From: Patiria pectinifera | Lineage: Eukaryota; Echinodermata; Asteroidea; Valvatida; Asterinidae | Reading direction: 5' to 3' | DNA length: 64,000 bases | NCBI GenBank assembly: GCA_029964075.1 | Contig: CM057130.1 | Span: 1,736,001-1,800,000, forward strand | Part shown: positions 53,301 through 62,446 of the stretch, one piece after another | Numbering within the stretch: position 1 is the first letter of the stretch | Layout of the letters: every line of letters starts with the position of its first letter | Notes under the pieces: model-generated | What the model was told of the DNA's origin: nothing | Database searches by the model: none | What the model saw: only the letters and a program-made list of their open reading frames with translations | Made by a program: the position numbers and the translations under genes

Positions 53301-54840
53301 ACAGCTCTTTTTACGAAGAATATTGCCGACGTACTTCTCTGGAGGGGCATGAATTGTAGTTCGCTGGGCCTCACTGTACGTTGCTCTCAACTTGCTGTAG
53401 TCGGGCACTCCCATTCCAAAGAACGGATTGATCACAACTTTGTCGGCACTTATAAAGTCATTGAGTTTCTGCAAATTACAAAAAAAATATTGGCAAAATA
53501 GCAGGATTGCATAAAACTAAAAATTGATCATATTTTATCCTCATTGGTTGAAAATTGTATTACTCCCAATATTTTTAATTCCTTGAGTTTTCTTTTGACA
53601 AATCGAGTGGTCCTAAAACAAGTGGAAAGATACAATTTAAATTACAGAAGAGTTTTTACTTCAAAACCTCAATGCACAAATTCCTTATTATATACCAATG
53701 TTGCATTTGTTTTCTTTCAAAACTGAATGTACCAATTTACTGAGCGAACAAGAAAAGGGCCATTGCAAAAAATAGGTTTTAGAAAAAAAATTCTCCCTAT
53801 TTCAACTTGAAATTACAGTACGTGGAAACTTAACATCGAAGGATAATAGGGGCCTAATAATCGGCATTTAAGAACACTCATATTAGTAAACTAAATCACA
53901 GCGCTTACAGTATTATTATTACCCCTGATCATTGGGCCAATGACACATTCCAAATACCATCTCAGCTCCCTGGGGAGTATACAGCTGGATGCTGCCTGTT
54001 AGGCGCAAGCAAGCTTATTCAATCACAATAACCATCTCTGCCCTCACAGGTACCTATTTACTCCTGGGTGGAGAGAAGCAATGAGTGACAAAGCGCCTTG
54101 CTCAGGGGCACACGCACCATGACCCCGGCTGGACTCGAACCCACAACCCGCAGCTTTACCCACAGACCACGAATCCAGTGCCCTTAACCACGAGGCCACA
54201 GCACTCCACTAGGATGTATGAAATAGTTATAACGCATAATGTAACTAGATTAGTGCGTTTAAAACAAATATGTATAATGCAAAAGTGTGTTGCTGATTTC
54301 GGAGGATGCACTGTGTAAAGGTCTTGGGCCGGACCTTGTGTTGTTTACGCTCAGCCGTGCATAAAGTTAGGCCTACATTTGATTATACTTGAATCCTCCG
54401 CACTGCTCCAAGATGTCACTTTCTCTGCCTCAACATATTGACAGTGGAGGATTTTGCAGGATTGAGGCAGTGGTCACCCCTCCGAGGGCAACATTCAAGA
54501 AAAAAATGTAGGATTGTGCAGTATTGAAGCTGCATCCTAGCAAATATACCTAAGGAGTTAGGGTTAATAATGGAACTAATGAACATGTATCAAAGCACAC
54601 GTAATTGTGAGGCAAGCTTACTGGATCATCAACAGGAAGATCAGTCTGTGGCAGGAACACCGGATTAATGACGGCCGCATTGCAATGCTCCAACATCTTC
54701 ATCTTGGTCAGGGCCTCGGCCGGTGAAACCCTGTAATCCGACTGGCTGATTTCTGTCACGTAGGCCGGGTTGGTGACGTTGCGACGGATGCGTTCCTCGG
54801 CCGAGCGCTGTCTGTATCGGGAGCCCGAGGAATGATGCAT
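38294..54840 (-). CDS. KRIT1: KRIT1 (CCM1) orthologue: NPxY/F motifs, ankyrin repeats, FERM domain
   Basis: Fifteen minus-strand exons join in phase and follow human KRIT1 from the NPxY region to the C-terminus. All three NPxY/F-type motifs are present (NPAY, NPVF, NPFF). Then come VDQFPLHSAAYEG and ankyrin units, a linker, and the FERM lobes ending near AAIIGNLANKIS. KRIT1 is a scaffold that binds Rap1 (FERM), ICAP1 and CCM2 (NPxY/F), controlling cell junctions; that is family knowledge. Introns are GT-AG. The protein ends with an extra Pro/Ser/Thr-rich tail of about 20 residues. The N-terminal Nudix-like part was not found between 54841 and 64000, so it lies further right or is lost. Confidence 0.94.
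38877..39005 (-). CDS. KRIT1: KRIT1 exon: FERM F3 lobe
   Basis: Forty-three codons, phase 0. SMKLSESYRPGLTWQCSADM and QTLKLHMQDHGGTIRTVPIR, then SKQ, match KRIT1 ALLISLKYGCFMWQLG and HTKQ. Donor GTACGG. Confidence 0.9.
39265..39946. mobile_element. TIR element, 682 bp
   Basis: GACGGTGTTTTCACGAAGTG at the left mirrors CACTTCGTGAAAACACCGTC at the right; the perfect inverted repeat is about 30 bp including ACAAAAACCT. CACTTCGTGAAAA recurs inside at about 39579. No transposase frame was recognised. Confidence 0.82.
40272..40451 (-). CDS. KRIT1: KRIT1 exon: FERM F2-F3
   Basis: KLQLLYLEHCRGFSVYGSAY then PPVFVGVNCRGIHLIHAISK, matching KRIT1 LQNCWEIPTYGAAFF and VIPVYVGVNIKGLHLLN. Sixty codons; donor GTACGT. 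Confidence 0.95.
40565..40700 (-). CDS. KRIT1: KRIT1 exon: FERM F2
   Basis: NINLRHFIPAIKLDTKSQGG, INWAQKIITEHRNVTQKGVK, matching KRIT1 [20 protein letters not shown] and ILHEYKNLSTSEGVS. One split base at the 5' end, donor GTGAGT. Confidence 0.92.
40983..41032 (-). CDS. KRIT1: KRIT1 exon, 50 bp: FERM F2
   Basis: IVYGDHDPRKHKPSFL plus two bases of a Thr codon, aligned with KRIT1 IVYGNYESKKHKQGFL. Acceptor GTTTAG, donor GTAAGT. Not visible as a long frame because it is so short. Confidence 0.92.
41417..41533 (-). CDS. KRIT1: KRIT1 exon: FERM F1-F2
   Basis: IKDAHAVKTLFDECLVNVLK then GMYPCSDADAVTLAGLYMQ, aligning with KRIT1 [20 protein letters not shown] and GFYTAPDAKLITLASLLLQ. Thirty-nine codons, phase 0. 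Confidence 0.95.
41690..42043 (-). mobile_element. tRNA-derived SINE, reverse strand, in a KRIT1 intron
   Basis: Begins with an ATTATTATT-type block. It has CTCAGCTCCCTGGGGAGCAT, TGCCTGTTAGGCGCAAGC, CAGGTACCCATTTACC and a reverse B box (GGACTCGAACCC, about 41969). Nearly the same as the copy at 53856-54209. Confidence 0.85.
42044..42595 (-). other. KRIT1: KRIT1 intron segment
   Basis: No recognised feature between the SINE and the 145-bp array. Confidence 0.5.
42596..43320 (+). repeat. 145-bp tandem array, 5 units, with TGACCT half-sites
   Basis: Units begin near 42597, 42742, 42887, 43032 and 43177. Each has GTGACCTTGACCYTTGACST, then AACCAAATTTGAAGTTCA (AACCAAACTTG in the last unit), then TTCTCAAGTTATYGCGCTGA. 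The last unit leads into a (CA)n run at 43323. The spacing explains the two overlapping minus-strand frames here. Confidence 0.95.
43349..43655. repeat. CCTTGTGGAGAC repeats
   Basis: CCTTGTGGAGAC occurs at about 43354 and 43564, CCCTGTGGAGAC at about 43600, and the inverse GTCTCCACAAGG at about 43641. Probably a decayed foldback element. Confidence 0.5.
43778..43929 (-). CDS. KRIT1: KRIT1 exon: FERM F1
   Basis: LQMRPEHKPVLHVKQWSMII, NPETEQPLLYLRRDALLTVD, matching KRIT1 [20 protein letters not shown] and QLFLRRDVRLPLEVE. The acceptor is CCATAG (upstream end 43929), because only that join restores the phase with the previous exon. Confidence 0.95.
44270..44403. mobile_element. AAGCCCGGTTCATACTT MITE, copy 2
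   Basis: Same ends and centre (GTCGTCAACAATGGTGGACG, TTCGAATGTATTGTTGACGT) as 34584-34722. A TA or TTA duplication may flank it. Confidence 0.87.
44586..44649 (-). CDS. KRIT1: KRIT1 exon: FERM F1
   Basis: QLELPRGCQHAFAIWIASQS, matching KRIT1 LSQETQQYFTIWICSENLS. Sixty-four bp, acceptor TTTGCAG, donor GTAAGT. Confidence 0.9.
44676..45036 (-). mobile_element. 361-bp MITE, copy 2, inverted
   Basis: The body reads in the reverse direction to 37376-37741 (GGGCCATGTTTTGTC here, GACAAAACATGGCCC there). Ends GGGTGATTCACAATG and CATTGTGAATCGCCC. It sits 26 bp from a KRIT1 exon. Confidence 0.9.
45277..45375 (-). CDS. KRIT1: KRIT1 exon: FERM F1 start
   Basis: PVRIDVHLMDLDGSHVMLEL then PAGSNTTVSQLLK, matching KRIT1 [20 protein letters not shown] and NTTVQQIME. 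Thirty-three codons, donor GTATTT. Confidence 0.92.
45672..45725 (+). ncRNA. Hammerhead-ribozyme-like motif, probably degenerate
   Basis: Stem AGAGT/ACTCT (45672-45687), core-like CTGAAGA (45689-45695), a 7-bp stem CGGTCAG/CTGACCG, then GAAC (45716-45719) where GAAA is canonical. This order matches hammerhead stem I, core, stem II, core. Stem III and the cleavage site could not be placed, so self-cleavage is doubtful. Such motifs occur in Penelope-like and related retroelements (family knowledge). Confidence 0.4.
46276..46479. mobile_element. 204-bp MITE
   Basis: AATGGACCGATCCAGTAAGC at the left is a perfect mirror of GCTTACTGGATCGGTCCATT at the right. Confidence 0.88.
46571..46636 (+). repeat. 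Two-copy 32-bp tandem duplication
   Basis: AATCTATTTCACAAYGTTTT then TTCATTGCAATT is present twice in a row with one substitution. Confidence 0.9.
47079..49607. mobile_element. 2.5-kb TIR element flanked by TTAA
   Basis: AGAGGTTGTGGAATGCT at the left end is perfectly mirrored at the right, and TTAA flanks both sides (47075-47078, 49608-49611). A second inverted motif, CGTGACGTAATAAACAGGAC, lies about 200 bp in from each end. TTAA targets are used by piggyBac and Kolobok groups. No transposase was recognised; the two largest frames (47609-47995 and 49261-49554, plus strand) match nothing I know. Probably non-autonomous. Confidence 0.82.
50093..50200 (-). CDS. KRIT1: KRIT1 exon: last ankyrin unit
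   Basis: TVVDKEDRTPLNLCEESRQN then EWEMVAALLKEATQKP, matching KRIT1 [20 protein letters not shown] and AAKLLKEAINKP. Acceptor GTTGTAG, donor GTAGGA. Confidence 0.95.
50359..50741. mobile_element. 383-bp TIR element
   Basis: AATCGGTCTCTGGTCAG mirrors CTGACCAGAGACCGATT. An A tract plus GGCC on the left is mirrored by a T tract plus GGCC on the right, so the full inverted end is about 34 bp. Confidence 0.82.
51012..51105 (-). CDS. KRIT1: KRIT1 exon: ankyrin repeat
   Basis: NENGSTPLHFASFRGHAAVV then QLLVTHPDIDK, matching KRIT1 [20 protein letters not shown] and NHPETD. Acceptor TTTTCAG, donor GTAGGT. Confidence 0.95.
51716..51778 (-). CDS. KRIT1: KRIT1 exon, 63 bp: ankyrin repeat
   Basis: NGHADAVRALLQNGRCSPNA, aligned with KRIT1 [20 protein letters not shown]. 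Acceptor TATATAG, donor GTAAGT. The split codons complete W at one end and E at the other. Confidence 0.93.
52009..52143 (-). CDS. KRIT1: KRIT1 exon: first ankyrin units
   Basis: WVDQFPLHSAAYEGDAETIK and QPDMHSWVPLHYAC, matching KRIT1 [20 protein letters not shown] and SDHWAPIHYACW. The acceptor is ATATAG at 52144; a nearer TAG would break the reading frame. Confidence 0.95.
52850..52990 (+). mobile_element. tRNA-derived SINE, truncated head
   Basis: AGCAGGAGGTCGTGGGTTCG with B box GGTTCGAATCC, then GAGTGATTTTTTC and CCGAGTATTTAGCG. The same order occurs on the minus strand at 8180-8322. Confidence 0.7.
53190..53255 (+). mobile_element. tRNA-like SINE head
   Basis: A-box-like GGCTCAGTTGGAAGAACGCC and B box GATTCAAACCC at about 53233, within 66 bp. 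The stems are incomplete, so not a functional tRNA. Confidence 0.55.
53335..53468 (-). CDS. KRIT1: KRIT1 exon: third NPxF motif
   Basis: DKVVINPFFGMGVPDYSKLR matches KRIT1 [20 protein letters not shown] almost residue for residue. Acceptor TTTGCAG; donor GTACGT after GAGAA. Confidence 0.96.
53469..54621 (-). other. KRIT1: KRIT1 intron, 1.15 kb
   Basis: Holds the SINE at 53856-54209 and a short CCTCC/GGAGGATTT repeat (54390-54545) related to that at 59470. Confidence 0.7.
53856..54209 (-). mobile_element. tRNA-derived SINE, reverse strand
   Basis: Same order of blocks as 41690-42043, including CTCAGCTCCCTGGGGAGTAT and GGACTCGAACCCACAACC. Recent enough to be aligned by eye over about 350 bp. 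Confidence 0.88.
54622..54840 (-). CDS. KRIT1: KRIT1 exon: NPAY and NPVF motifs (5' limit uncertain)
   Basis: EERIRRNVTNPAYVTEISQS and CNAAVINPVFLPQTDLPVDD match KRIT1 LERIKTNVINPAYATESGQ and CIYNPLFGSD. Donor GTAAGC. The 5' end is either a splice acceptor (GATACAG, exon end 54811) or an ATG at 54840. The residues upstream (MHHSSGSRYRQ) do not resemble KRIT1. Confidence 0.85.
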
Positions 54841-55980
54841 AATGCTGGATGGCTTGTGACTTGTCAAATTTTTATTTTTAATAAAAACGAATCAAATATT
54901 GCAGAACGATTGTTTACTCTGGAACTGGCACATTTTTGTTGATATGGTCAGTGTTGGTCAACTTAAGACAATGATCACTTTCAGGAATTGAAGGGCATTT
55001 TTGTCCTGATCTCCTGTACATGTAAATGCTTGAAAAAATATGGTCACATCTTAAGACACACATATGGAAGCGCAAGATGCAGGATGGAGTTCTACTGTAG
55101 TTTCACAGCCAAGATCTGAAAGAGAAAAGAAATATTGTGATTCATGAAAATGTTCAGTAAAATTCCACTTGCTTGATACTTTCATAAGCAGTTGTCTATT
55201 TTTCGATCATCTAGTTGTACCAGAACTGCACTGCACTGAACATGGGCAGTGCAGTGAATGTTTGGGGGGGGGAGAATTTGATAGGCACATTAGCCCTATA
55301 AATGTGGCCAATTTACTGGACTACCTCCTAAATAAAGGCCACACTTCCACCATGTACAAAAACATGTACTGTAGAAGCATACTCACCCTATTTATAAGCT
55401 AATCAGAAAGTGCTGCCTTTTTCAGATGTCTATTTTTCCTGAAATTTCCAGATTCTTTTGCACACATTTGCGTATCAAAATTTTAACATAAAATTTCACG
55501 AAAAATCCCCCCATCTGAACTGAAAAAGGCAGCACTTTCTGAATAGCCTATAATTATAAAATAATATTAAGAGGGAGTAGGCCTATATGCTTCTAAAGCA
55601 AAAATCAACTACAAACTAAGCCTAAATGTGAAAATCAAAATTTGACAAAGTTCTACATGTTTTTGTAAATGGTGGAAGTGTGGCCTTTATTTACGGAGGT
55701 AGTCCAGTAAATTATTGGCCACATGATTTATGGGGCTAAGTAATAATATTGATCACTTGACATGCTTGATAAGTTGATTGAGATGATCATGTTTTCCTTT
55801 CTTTTTCTCACTGAATAAAGTCATACATACCTTACAAAGGAATTATTCTTCGCATCTCAATCTATCAACATTCAATATAACATTAATTAATAACAAAACT
55901 CAGTTACTCCACCCAGTTGGTTGAACAATGAATCATGGATTAACAATCACAATACACACGTACACGTACACATGCATGAC
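54841..55980. other. Region right of the first visible KRIT1 exon
   Basis: No KRIT1 Nudix exon found. A good minus-strand acceptor (T/C tract plus CAG near 55117) leads only to a short frame and could border a 5' UTR exon. A foldback element follows at 55291. Confidence 0.4.
55291..55738. mobile_element. 448-bp foldback element
   Basis: TAGCCCTATAAATGTGGCCA at the left mirrors TGGCCACATGATTTATGGGGCTA at the right. Further arms ACTGGACTACCTCC/GGAGGTAGTCCAGT, GGCCACACTTCCACC/GGTGGAAGTGTGGCC and AGAAAGTGCTGCCTTTTTCA with its mirror are visible. Confidence 0.85.
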
Positions 55981-55986
55981 ATGTAC

Positions 55987-57762
55987 ATGTTGTGCCCATT
56001 CTTGAAAATCACGCATTCTCGAAAATGGGCAGGCACATTTTCGAGAATGTGCAACTGGATCCTTGCTCAATCTTGGCAAAAAATAACTCTTCCAGATTGA
56101 GCGCACATTCTCGAGAATGCGCGACAAGATAACGGTCTTGTCGATGCCGAGCACCGGCTGCGCTTGGCAAGTCTAGCTGAATCCTCGTTCACTGATTCTT
56201 AATAATTACACTGTTGCAACGCAAGGCGCTGAAAAGTAGAGTGGATATGAAAAGTGTACGCGTATTGGGGGAGGGGACCAGGGGAAAAAATAAGAAGAAA
56301 GAATTCAGATTTTTGGGATAATAAAAGGGGGGGGGGCGTAAGAATGAAGAATGTGAAGAATGAGAATGAATGCTGCGACATCCCATAGTGCTAATGCTAT
56401 TTCCCATTTAAATTGCCACCATGGGCGTCGCGAGGGGGGGGGGGGAAAGGGGGGGCACTTGCCCCCCCTGGAAAAGCAAAAAAAAAAAAAAAAAAAAAAA
56501 AAAGAAAAAAGGAAAAGAAAAAAAGAAAGAAAAAGAGGCGCGAAGACAAAGTGGTGTAAATTTAATGAGTGGGAGGGGGGGGGCAAAATGTCCCTGCCCC
56601 CCTCTAAAACTGATAAATCGAGAATGTGTTGAGAAATACAAGCATATTTGGGCAAAAAACATTTTTGTGCCCCCTCTAGAAAAAATCCTGGCGACGCCCA
56701 TGATTGCCACCAATTTATTGTTCACACCCCACCATAACGTCGCAGAGCTCAACCTCGTCCCCAGTGCTTACTTTATTTCCAACCGCGTTTCCAATAGTAA
56801 ACCCTGGATAGGAAACTTTCTTCCTGTATCCTGATTGGATACCGCAATTGGCTAGTAATGGATTTTTATCGTGTACTTGGTGCTATATATTCACAACGTG
56901 CAGTACGTGTTGTTCGCGATCATTCGTCCACGCCTTCTCGAAAATACTAATTTCCTTTCCATTTTGCTCATATTAATATAAAATATGATACTGCATGTTG
57001 TCTTGATAAGATCGTAACAGTTTGATTTCAAAAATCGTGTTTCGTAACTCACGCCGTGCTTGCGCTGCTACGAATTGACTCTGTTTTTACCCCAGACACC
57101 GCATACAAAAACAAACGCTAATGTGTAACACATATCCAGGCACCAGACTGTTCCTCATTTGCATACGTCTGCAAAAATCTTGCACATGCAAATGATCCAA
57201 TACCAGGGTGAGAGAGCAGGTAGTGGTGGGCGCGTACTGCTCGACACCCTGGGGACGAGGTTGCGCAGAGCTGGATTCTATCTAGTCAAAAGAGCAATTT
57301 TGGCAGCTTCTGGACATCGTTTTGTTTTTTTCGTGGCACGCATATGATACATACAGGGACTTGTACTTGTCTAGCCTAAACAAAGCACTTCCCAGACTAG
57401 TTCCCAGTCCTCCGTCATTACAAAACTTCCCATAAGTAGGCAGGAAAAAGCAATAATAACAGGTTTAATTTGATTCAAATTATCGTAGTTATACGAGTAC
57501 AGAAGCATGGAACATTTTCTTTCCTCTTTATATGAATTGTTTCCCTTTTAACCGCTATACAATTCATTTAACATAATTATGTCGTGCAATGTTTGTTAAG
57601 ATTGGGCAAAATTCATAAATTGTGCACGTGGTATTCCCACCCAATCTTAAGAATGAGCGCTCATTTTCAAGAATGAGCGCTCATTTTCAAGAATGGGCGC
57701 TCATTCTTAAGAATGAGCGCTCATTTTCGAGAATGCGTGATTTTCAAGAATGGGCACAACAT
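55987..57762. mobile_element. 1.8-kb TIR element with subterminal repeats
   Basis: ATGTTGTGCCCATTCTTGAA at the left is mirrored at the right; the perfect inverted end is about 41 bp. TACA flanks both sides if the TIR starts at TGTTGTG. Many GAATGAGCGCTCATT and CATTCTCGAGAATGCG units lie just inside both ends. It contains another MITE (56421-56702) and no transposase. Confidence 0.85.
56421..56702. mobile_element. MITE nested in the 1.8-kb element, 9-bp direct repeat
   Basis: ATGGGCGTCGC and GCGACGCCCAT are inverted ends. ATTGCCACC occurs at 56412-56420 and 56703-56711. The interior has G, A and GGGGGG tracts that give spurious Lys-rich frames. Confidence 0.87.
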
Positions 57763-59460
57763 ACATAACATTGTGCTTAACCACAGTATAGTGCGCCCTC
57801 GCGCGCCTAGTCGCGCCCTAGGCGTGAGGGCGCACTACTTGCATGCCGCACAAGTTAGCATGAAAGACATGAAATTAGAACGACTGACGCGATGACAGGT
57901 CTTGTTTACTTGTTTTTCAACCGATGGACGTGTGCGATCATGTACAGTTTTTAACGATTAATTAAATTGTGAGTTTATCAAAACTGGTGTATGTCAACTG
58001 TGCTGATTGCTGTGCCCTAATTTGACATTTGACATTTACTGGACATTGCTGGAGTGGACAAACATGACAAACGAAGGTTCAACTTCAAAGGTAGGCAGTC
58101 ATGGCAGTGTAGACGAAATACGGGCGTTTGTGTAGTTGCGGACCCCGTTCCAATAAGGGAACCAAAATCTACTTCTAATCTATTTTAAACTTTGGGACTC
58201 ACCTAAGGTAAAGGTAATGTAGGCTAGATGACGATGACACTATGTTATAACTTTGTACATGTATATCTGCAAGATTAATTTTGTGGGAAGAGGGTTGGGT
58301 TTTGATTTTTGAGGGAAGGGTAAAACGACGACAGATGAGAGACAAAACTCACGAACATGGCAACTAATTTTAAAAGTGCGCCCTCACGTGTTTACAAATT
58401 GTACATATTTCTGAAAAAAAAACCCAGAAGCTGGTTTCTTCAGATTTCACCCCCCCCCCAAACGGTCTTCAAACTGCCTTATGCGCCCCTGTAGGCTGTA
58501 TATAAAAAAGCTGTAGGTTTCAGTGGGATTCGGAAATACAAATGGTGGTGGTTAGGTTCACATACCGGTACATGTCCTATCTTTGGGAAGAGAAGAGGAA
58601 TTTGACCTTCAATTGGGAAACCGATCCTCGTCGTGCTGGAATTGAATTCAATATGGTGGCTCCCAGGCATGCCAGGAAAAAGAATTAAAAAAGCGATTCG
58701 TAGAGTCCTAGTTACTCAGACTATTTAGCGTCCTGCCTTTTTGGAAAAAAGGAAGCGGGAGGCCCATTTGTTTTTTTCCCCTCCAAAATGGCAGCCCGAC
58801 AGGGCTATTTTTCAAGATGGCCGCAATTTTTTTTTAAAATGGCCGCCATTGGACTCGGGAAATGAAATAGCAGAGCTTTATATGGCTCGTTCAACAGGCC
58901 CAAATGATGTCACTATTGAAAATTTATAATTTTTTCGTTAAAAAAACCCCCAAACAAACAATTAAAGGAGGCGGCCTCCAAAAAGGAAGTGGGCGGGGAC
59001 ACTAGACATGTTTTTTAATATTGCCTAACTGCAGGATTAATGTTGTGGAAAGAGGGCATGGTTTGATATTTTAGGGAAATTATGGGGTAAAAGTGACATC
59101 GATAAAAATGAAACTAGGCCTACTGAAACAAGTTGGCCAATAGTGTCCAAGCAGGTTTGGTAGACCATCGGTGATAAGTTGATGCAGCTTGCTTCCCTAC
59201 TCGTCTGGTTTCACATTAGAAATATGTACTGTTTGGTATCTTTTGGTACCTGTTTCCAGAACTGTTAAGGTTTTTACAAACCTTACAGAAAGACCAGTTG
59301 AAGTTGCTGTACTTGATAGCAGAACATTCTCAGTTTTTTTCCGACCTCCACTCTCTCCTGTGGCGAAATGTTCAGCCTCAATATTTCACAAGTATTATCC
59401 TGAACACAGCCACGGCAGTGGAACTGGCCGGTTCTTCTTAAGAAGCCCCTAGGCCCTTTT
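57763..59460. other. No gene recognised
   Basis: A short palindrome, GCGCGCCTAGTCGCGCCCTA, is near 57797. The remainder has no domain and no clear repeat. Confidence 0.5.
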
Positions 59461-59464
59461 TGCT

Positions 59465-59880
59465 AAGAACCATCCTCAATCCTCCAAAATCCTCCAAAAT
59501 TTTGCAACAGCACATAAATTCTTCAAATTGTCAGACCTGCCTCAAAATGCATTCATCGTCAATCCTCCAAAATCATCCTCATGATCCCAAAATTTTGCAC
59601 TCGTGTTTAAATGAAGGATAACCAAAGCCGCTTCAAACTCATCAGCCAGTCCTGCCTCAAAATGTATTCATCCACAATCCTCCAAAATCATCCTCATCTT
59701 CAAACACCATTCATCCTCAATCCTCCAAAATCCTACTACATGTATGCTTCAATCACCATTCATCCTCAATCCTCCAAAATCCTCATGTGATTCAATCATC
59801 ATTCATCCTCAATCATTTGGAATCCTCCAAAACCGGCAGGAGGATTTTGGAGGAGTGAGGAGGGTTAGGGTTTGAAGCCT
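59465..59880. repeat. CCTCAATCCTCCAAAATCCTC repeat, foldback-like
   Basis: ATCCTCCAAAATCCTC variants recur about ten times. The right end is the inverse (GGAGGATTTTGGAGGAGTGA) and both ends carry GGGTT/CCTAGG-type sequence. Related scraps are at 9775-9830 and 54390-54545. Confidence 0.75.
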
Positions 59881-61686
59881 AAAGAGGACTCAGAGGTTTG
59901 GGACTTCAGAATTTGCTCTTTATAAGCAGAACCTCTTTATAAAAGTGCTCTTTATAATGAGAGTCGACTGTATATATCACTCTGTATACATGTACGGTAC
60001 CATACAAAATCCAGTACATACACTGTACATGTTCACCACATACTGAGGCACTGTTTGACTGGACCCATGTAATGATTATCATGAAATGACATTTGAAGAC
60101 GGTGGGGCCGTGCCCAGCATCCTCTTCATCATCTTGAGTGGTGCATACATGCATGACATGACATGATATTAAAGACATGAACTGTGTAAATGTGGACCTG
60201 ATCTTCAGTACTTGCAATCATGCGCATAATTTGATTCTTTTCTCATTCTAAAATCCAGTACTGTAACGTGAAAATATGATAGCCACACTTTGTTTAATTG
60301 TAGGCAGTATCACTGTCACCTACTTAGAAATTAGAAATTTCAATTTTCAGCGGACACAATTTCAAATTTTGAAGATTTCGAGAAATACGGTATGTACGTA
60401 AAACTTTGTAATTTCTATTCAAAGCATATGTACAGAGTCTTTTAATTATTTCATGGGAACATCCCCTGCTCATTTCTGAAAGACTTTTCTTTCTTCAATT
60501 CTTCAAGGACAGGCCAGAAGACGTCTTCATGCATGATGCACACAATTTACAAATTCAGCTATCCTTTAAATATTAATAATACACACATTGTGCACATATT
60601 CTGACTCACAACCACGTGTGTCCTGCCGAGCGCAGATGTAATGAAATCACCAAGTTTTTCTGAGCAATTGCAAAATGTGGGATAATGGATAGCCCTCTTA
60701 AAAGTTTTGGAGGTTAATCTAATAAAGATCTTGGAAGAGGTTGCATTCACTGCATTGATGATGCTACGATGACTGTGCACTCGGGTAGATGATGTTGCGC
60801 TTTGATTGTAAATGGGCTGCTGAGCAGTCATCTCTCATCGTCCATGCAGTATGCACACATGGTGTAGAAACATGTACGTGTTTTACATGCAAGTAACAAG
60901 GATAGAATTCCACTGGTGTAATACATTTGCATCCTATGTTGTACGATGTATTTTATGTAATGTAAATTTAGCCTTTGTACGGTGTACACGTTAAAGCTAC
61001 AGTCCATCATTTGTAATTTGTGCATTTTGTTCGTTTGAAGCAACAAAAGAGTTCAAAATCTAATGAAGGATACTGAGCAACTAACCTGATGAAGTTTCCG
61101 CTAAGCTTCAGCTGTACATTCCGAGAAAAACAACATTCTAAGATCTCAATTTCAAATCAAAAGTTACTGAATCATGTTTTGAGTTGTTTTGAATTGCAGC
61201 TATACACGACGTCGCGCACTGATCCAACGAATTATAACAACCGCGCGCGCGTGTGTGTCGTTCCAATACTTGTGCGCGCTGCGCTGAATAACAAAACGAA
61301 CTACTAATTTAAATTTTCCTACGGTGCGTCTTAAGAATCACCGTTGGAAATTCCTTCTTTCGTTGATTACTTCAAAATGACAGCTTCCCAGAAAGAATAA
61401 TTTCACAGGGAGTTTTAGTTCCCTTACTATCTTTCAACCAAGTTTGTTTTTCAACAATAATTACGCCAGTTACTTTTCGGATGGCTGCAAATGATGGACT
61501 CTAGCTTTAAAGTGGTCTTGTGTGAACAAAACAAAAACCAAATGGTACAAATATACATACATGTATGTCTCTGCCAACATGCAGAAGAATTTCTGTATAA
61601 TTATTACTATTCGTACTTCACATCATCAAACCTCCGTGTTAGCAGGGTCCAACATGGAGATTGTTTGAAACCCTTTCACACTAGTA
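59881..61686. other. No gene recognised
   Basis: AT-rich, with several ACATGTAC motifs. The open frames resemble no known protein. Confidence 0.5.
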
Positions 61687-61812
61687 CCCACTCTTGTTTT
61701 ACTATACTCTCGAGGACAATGCTTTTTGTTTCCCTTTGTCCAGGTAATATGACACTCTCCCACACACTAAGCTCTCAAACTTAATACAGAGGACCGTTTC
61801 CAACAAAAGATA
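61687..61812 (+). repeat. Dispersed repeat, copy 2 of 2
   Basis: Same order of blocks as 7798-7922. Confidence 0.75.
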
Positions 61813-62302
61813 CAAAATCTAAAATCTATTTAATCTACGGCTGACCAGCATACACATTGGTGTAACTGTGAACAGTATGCCTTGTAGGATTCCATCTTGT
61901 GACTGAGTCCCGCATATTACTTTCAACTTGGGATTGAAGTACAATACTAAAAGGCAAGATAACATTGTGAAAAAAACCTATCATACACCTATACCATAAG
62001 TTCTAACATCTGAGCTCTCTTGTCTTGACTGGCTAGCAGTGGCTAGCTAGAGGGAAGACAGCTTGATGAAACAGGCTAATTCAAACAAATCCGCATTGTT
62101 GGTCCCCAGGGAACCCATTACTCTCTGGTAGGAGGCTGGTGGAAGCAATCAGTTGCACAATGGCCCGCCTAGGGACAGGCAATGCTGTCCACTGTCTAGA
62201 CTTCATTTCGTATGGTTCACTGCACGGAATCATGAACCAAGGCTTTGCACAGATTTTGCAGAATTTATGGTGAAACAGTTACTAAAGAGTGGGTTGTAAG
62301 TA

Positions 62303-62446
62303 CAGGCATGCAACTTTTCCTCGGATCCGCTGATTTCCTCGTATTTTGCTTCTCATAAATGCCATTACAAATTGAAAAACACTGCACAAAGTCTTGTGTG
62401 GTTTAGAATGTCCTCGTTTTTTTCTTAACTCCCAGTTGCATGCCTG
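62303..62446 (+). mobile_element. CAGGC-ended MITE, copy 2, 6-bp TSD
   Basis: CAGGCATGCAACTT and AGTTGCATGCCTG ends; TAAGTA flanks both sides. Body as in 20195-20341. Confidence 0.88.

Larger units (their letters stand above)
52144..53334 (-). other. KRIT1: KRIT1 intron, 1.2 kb
   Basis: Two tRNA-like SINE pieces (52850-52990 and 53190-53255). Nothing else recognised. Confidence 0.65.

Noticed and set aside
56305-56834. Lys-rich and Phe-rich frames
   Set aside because: Produced by the A and G tracts of the nested MITE.
60559-60831. Possible missing KRIT1 exon on the minus strand
   Set aside because: The peptide does not align with the KRIT1 Nudix region and no splice borders fit.
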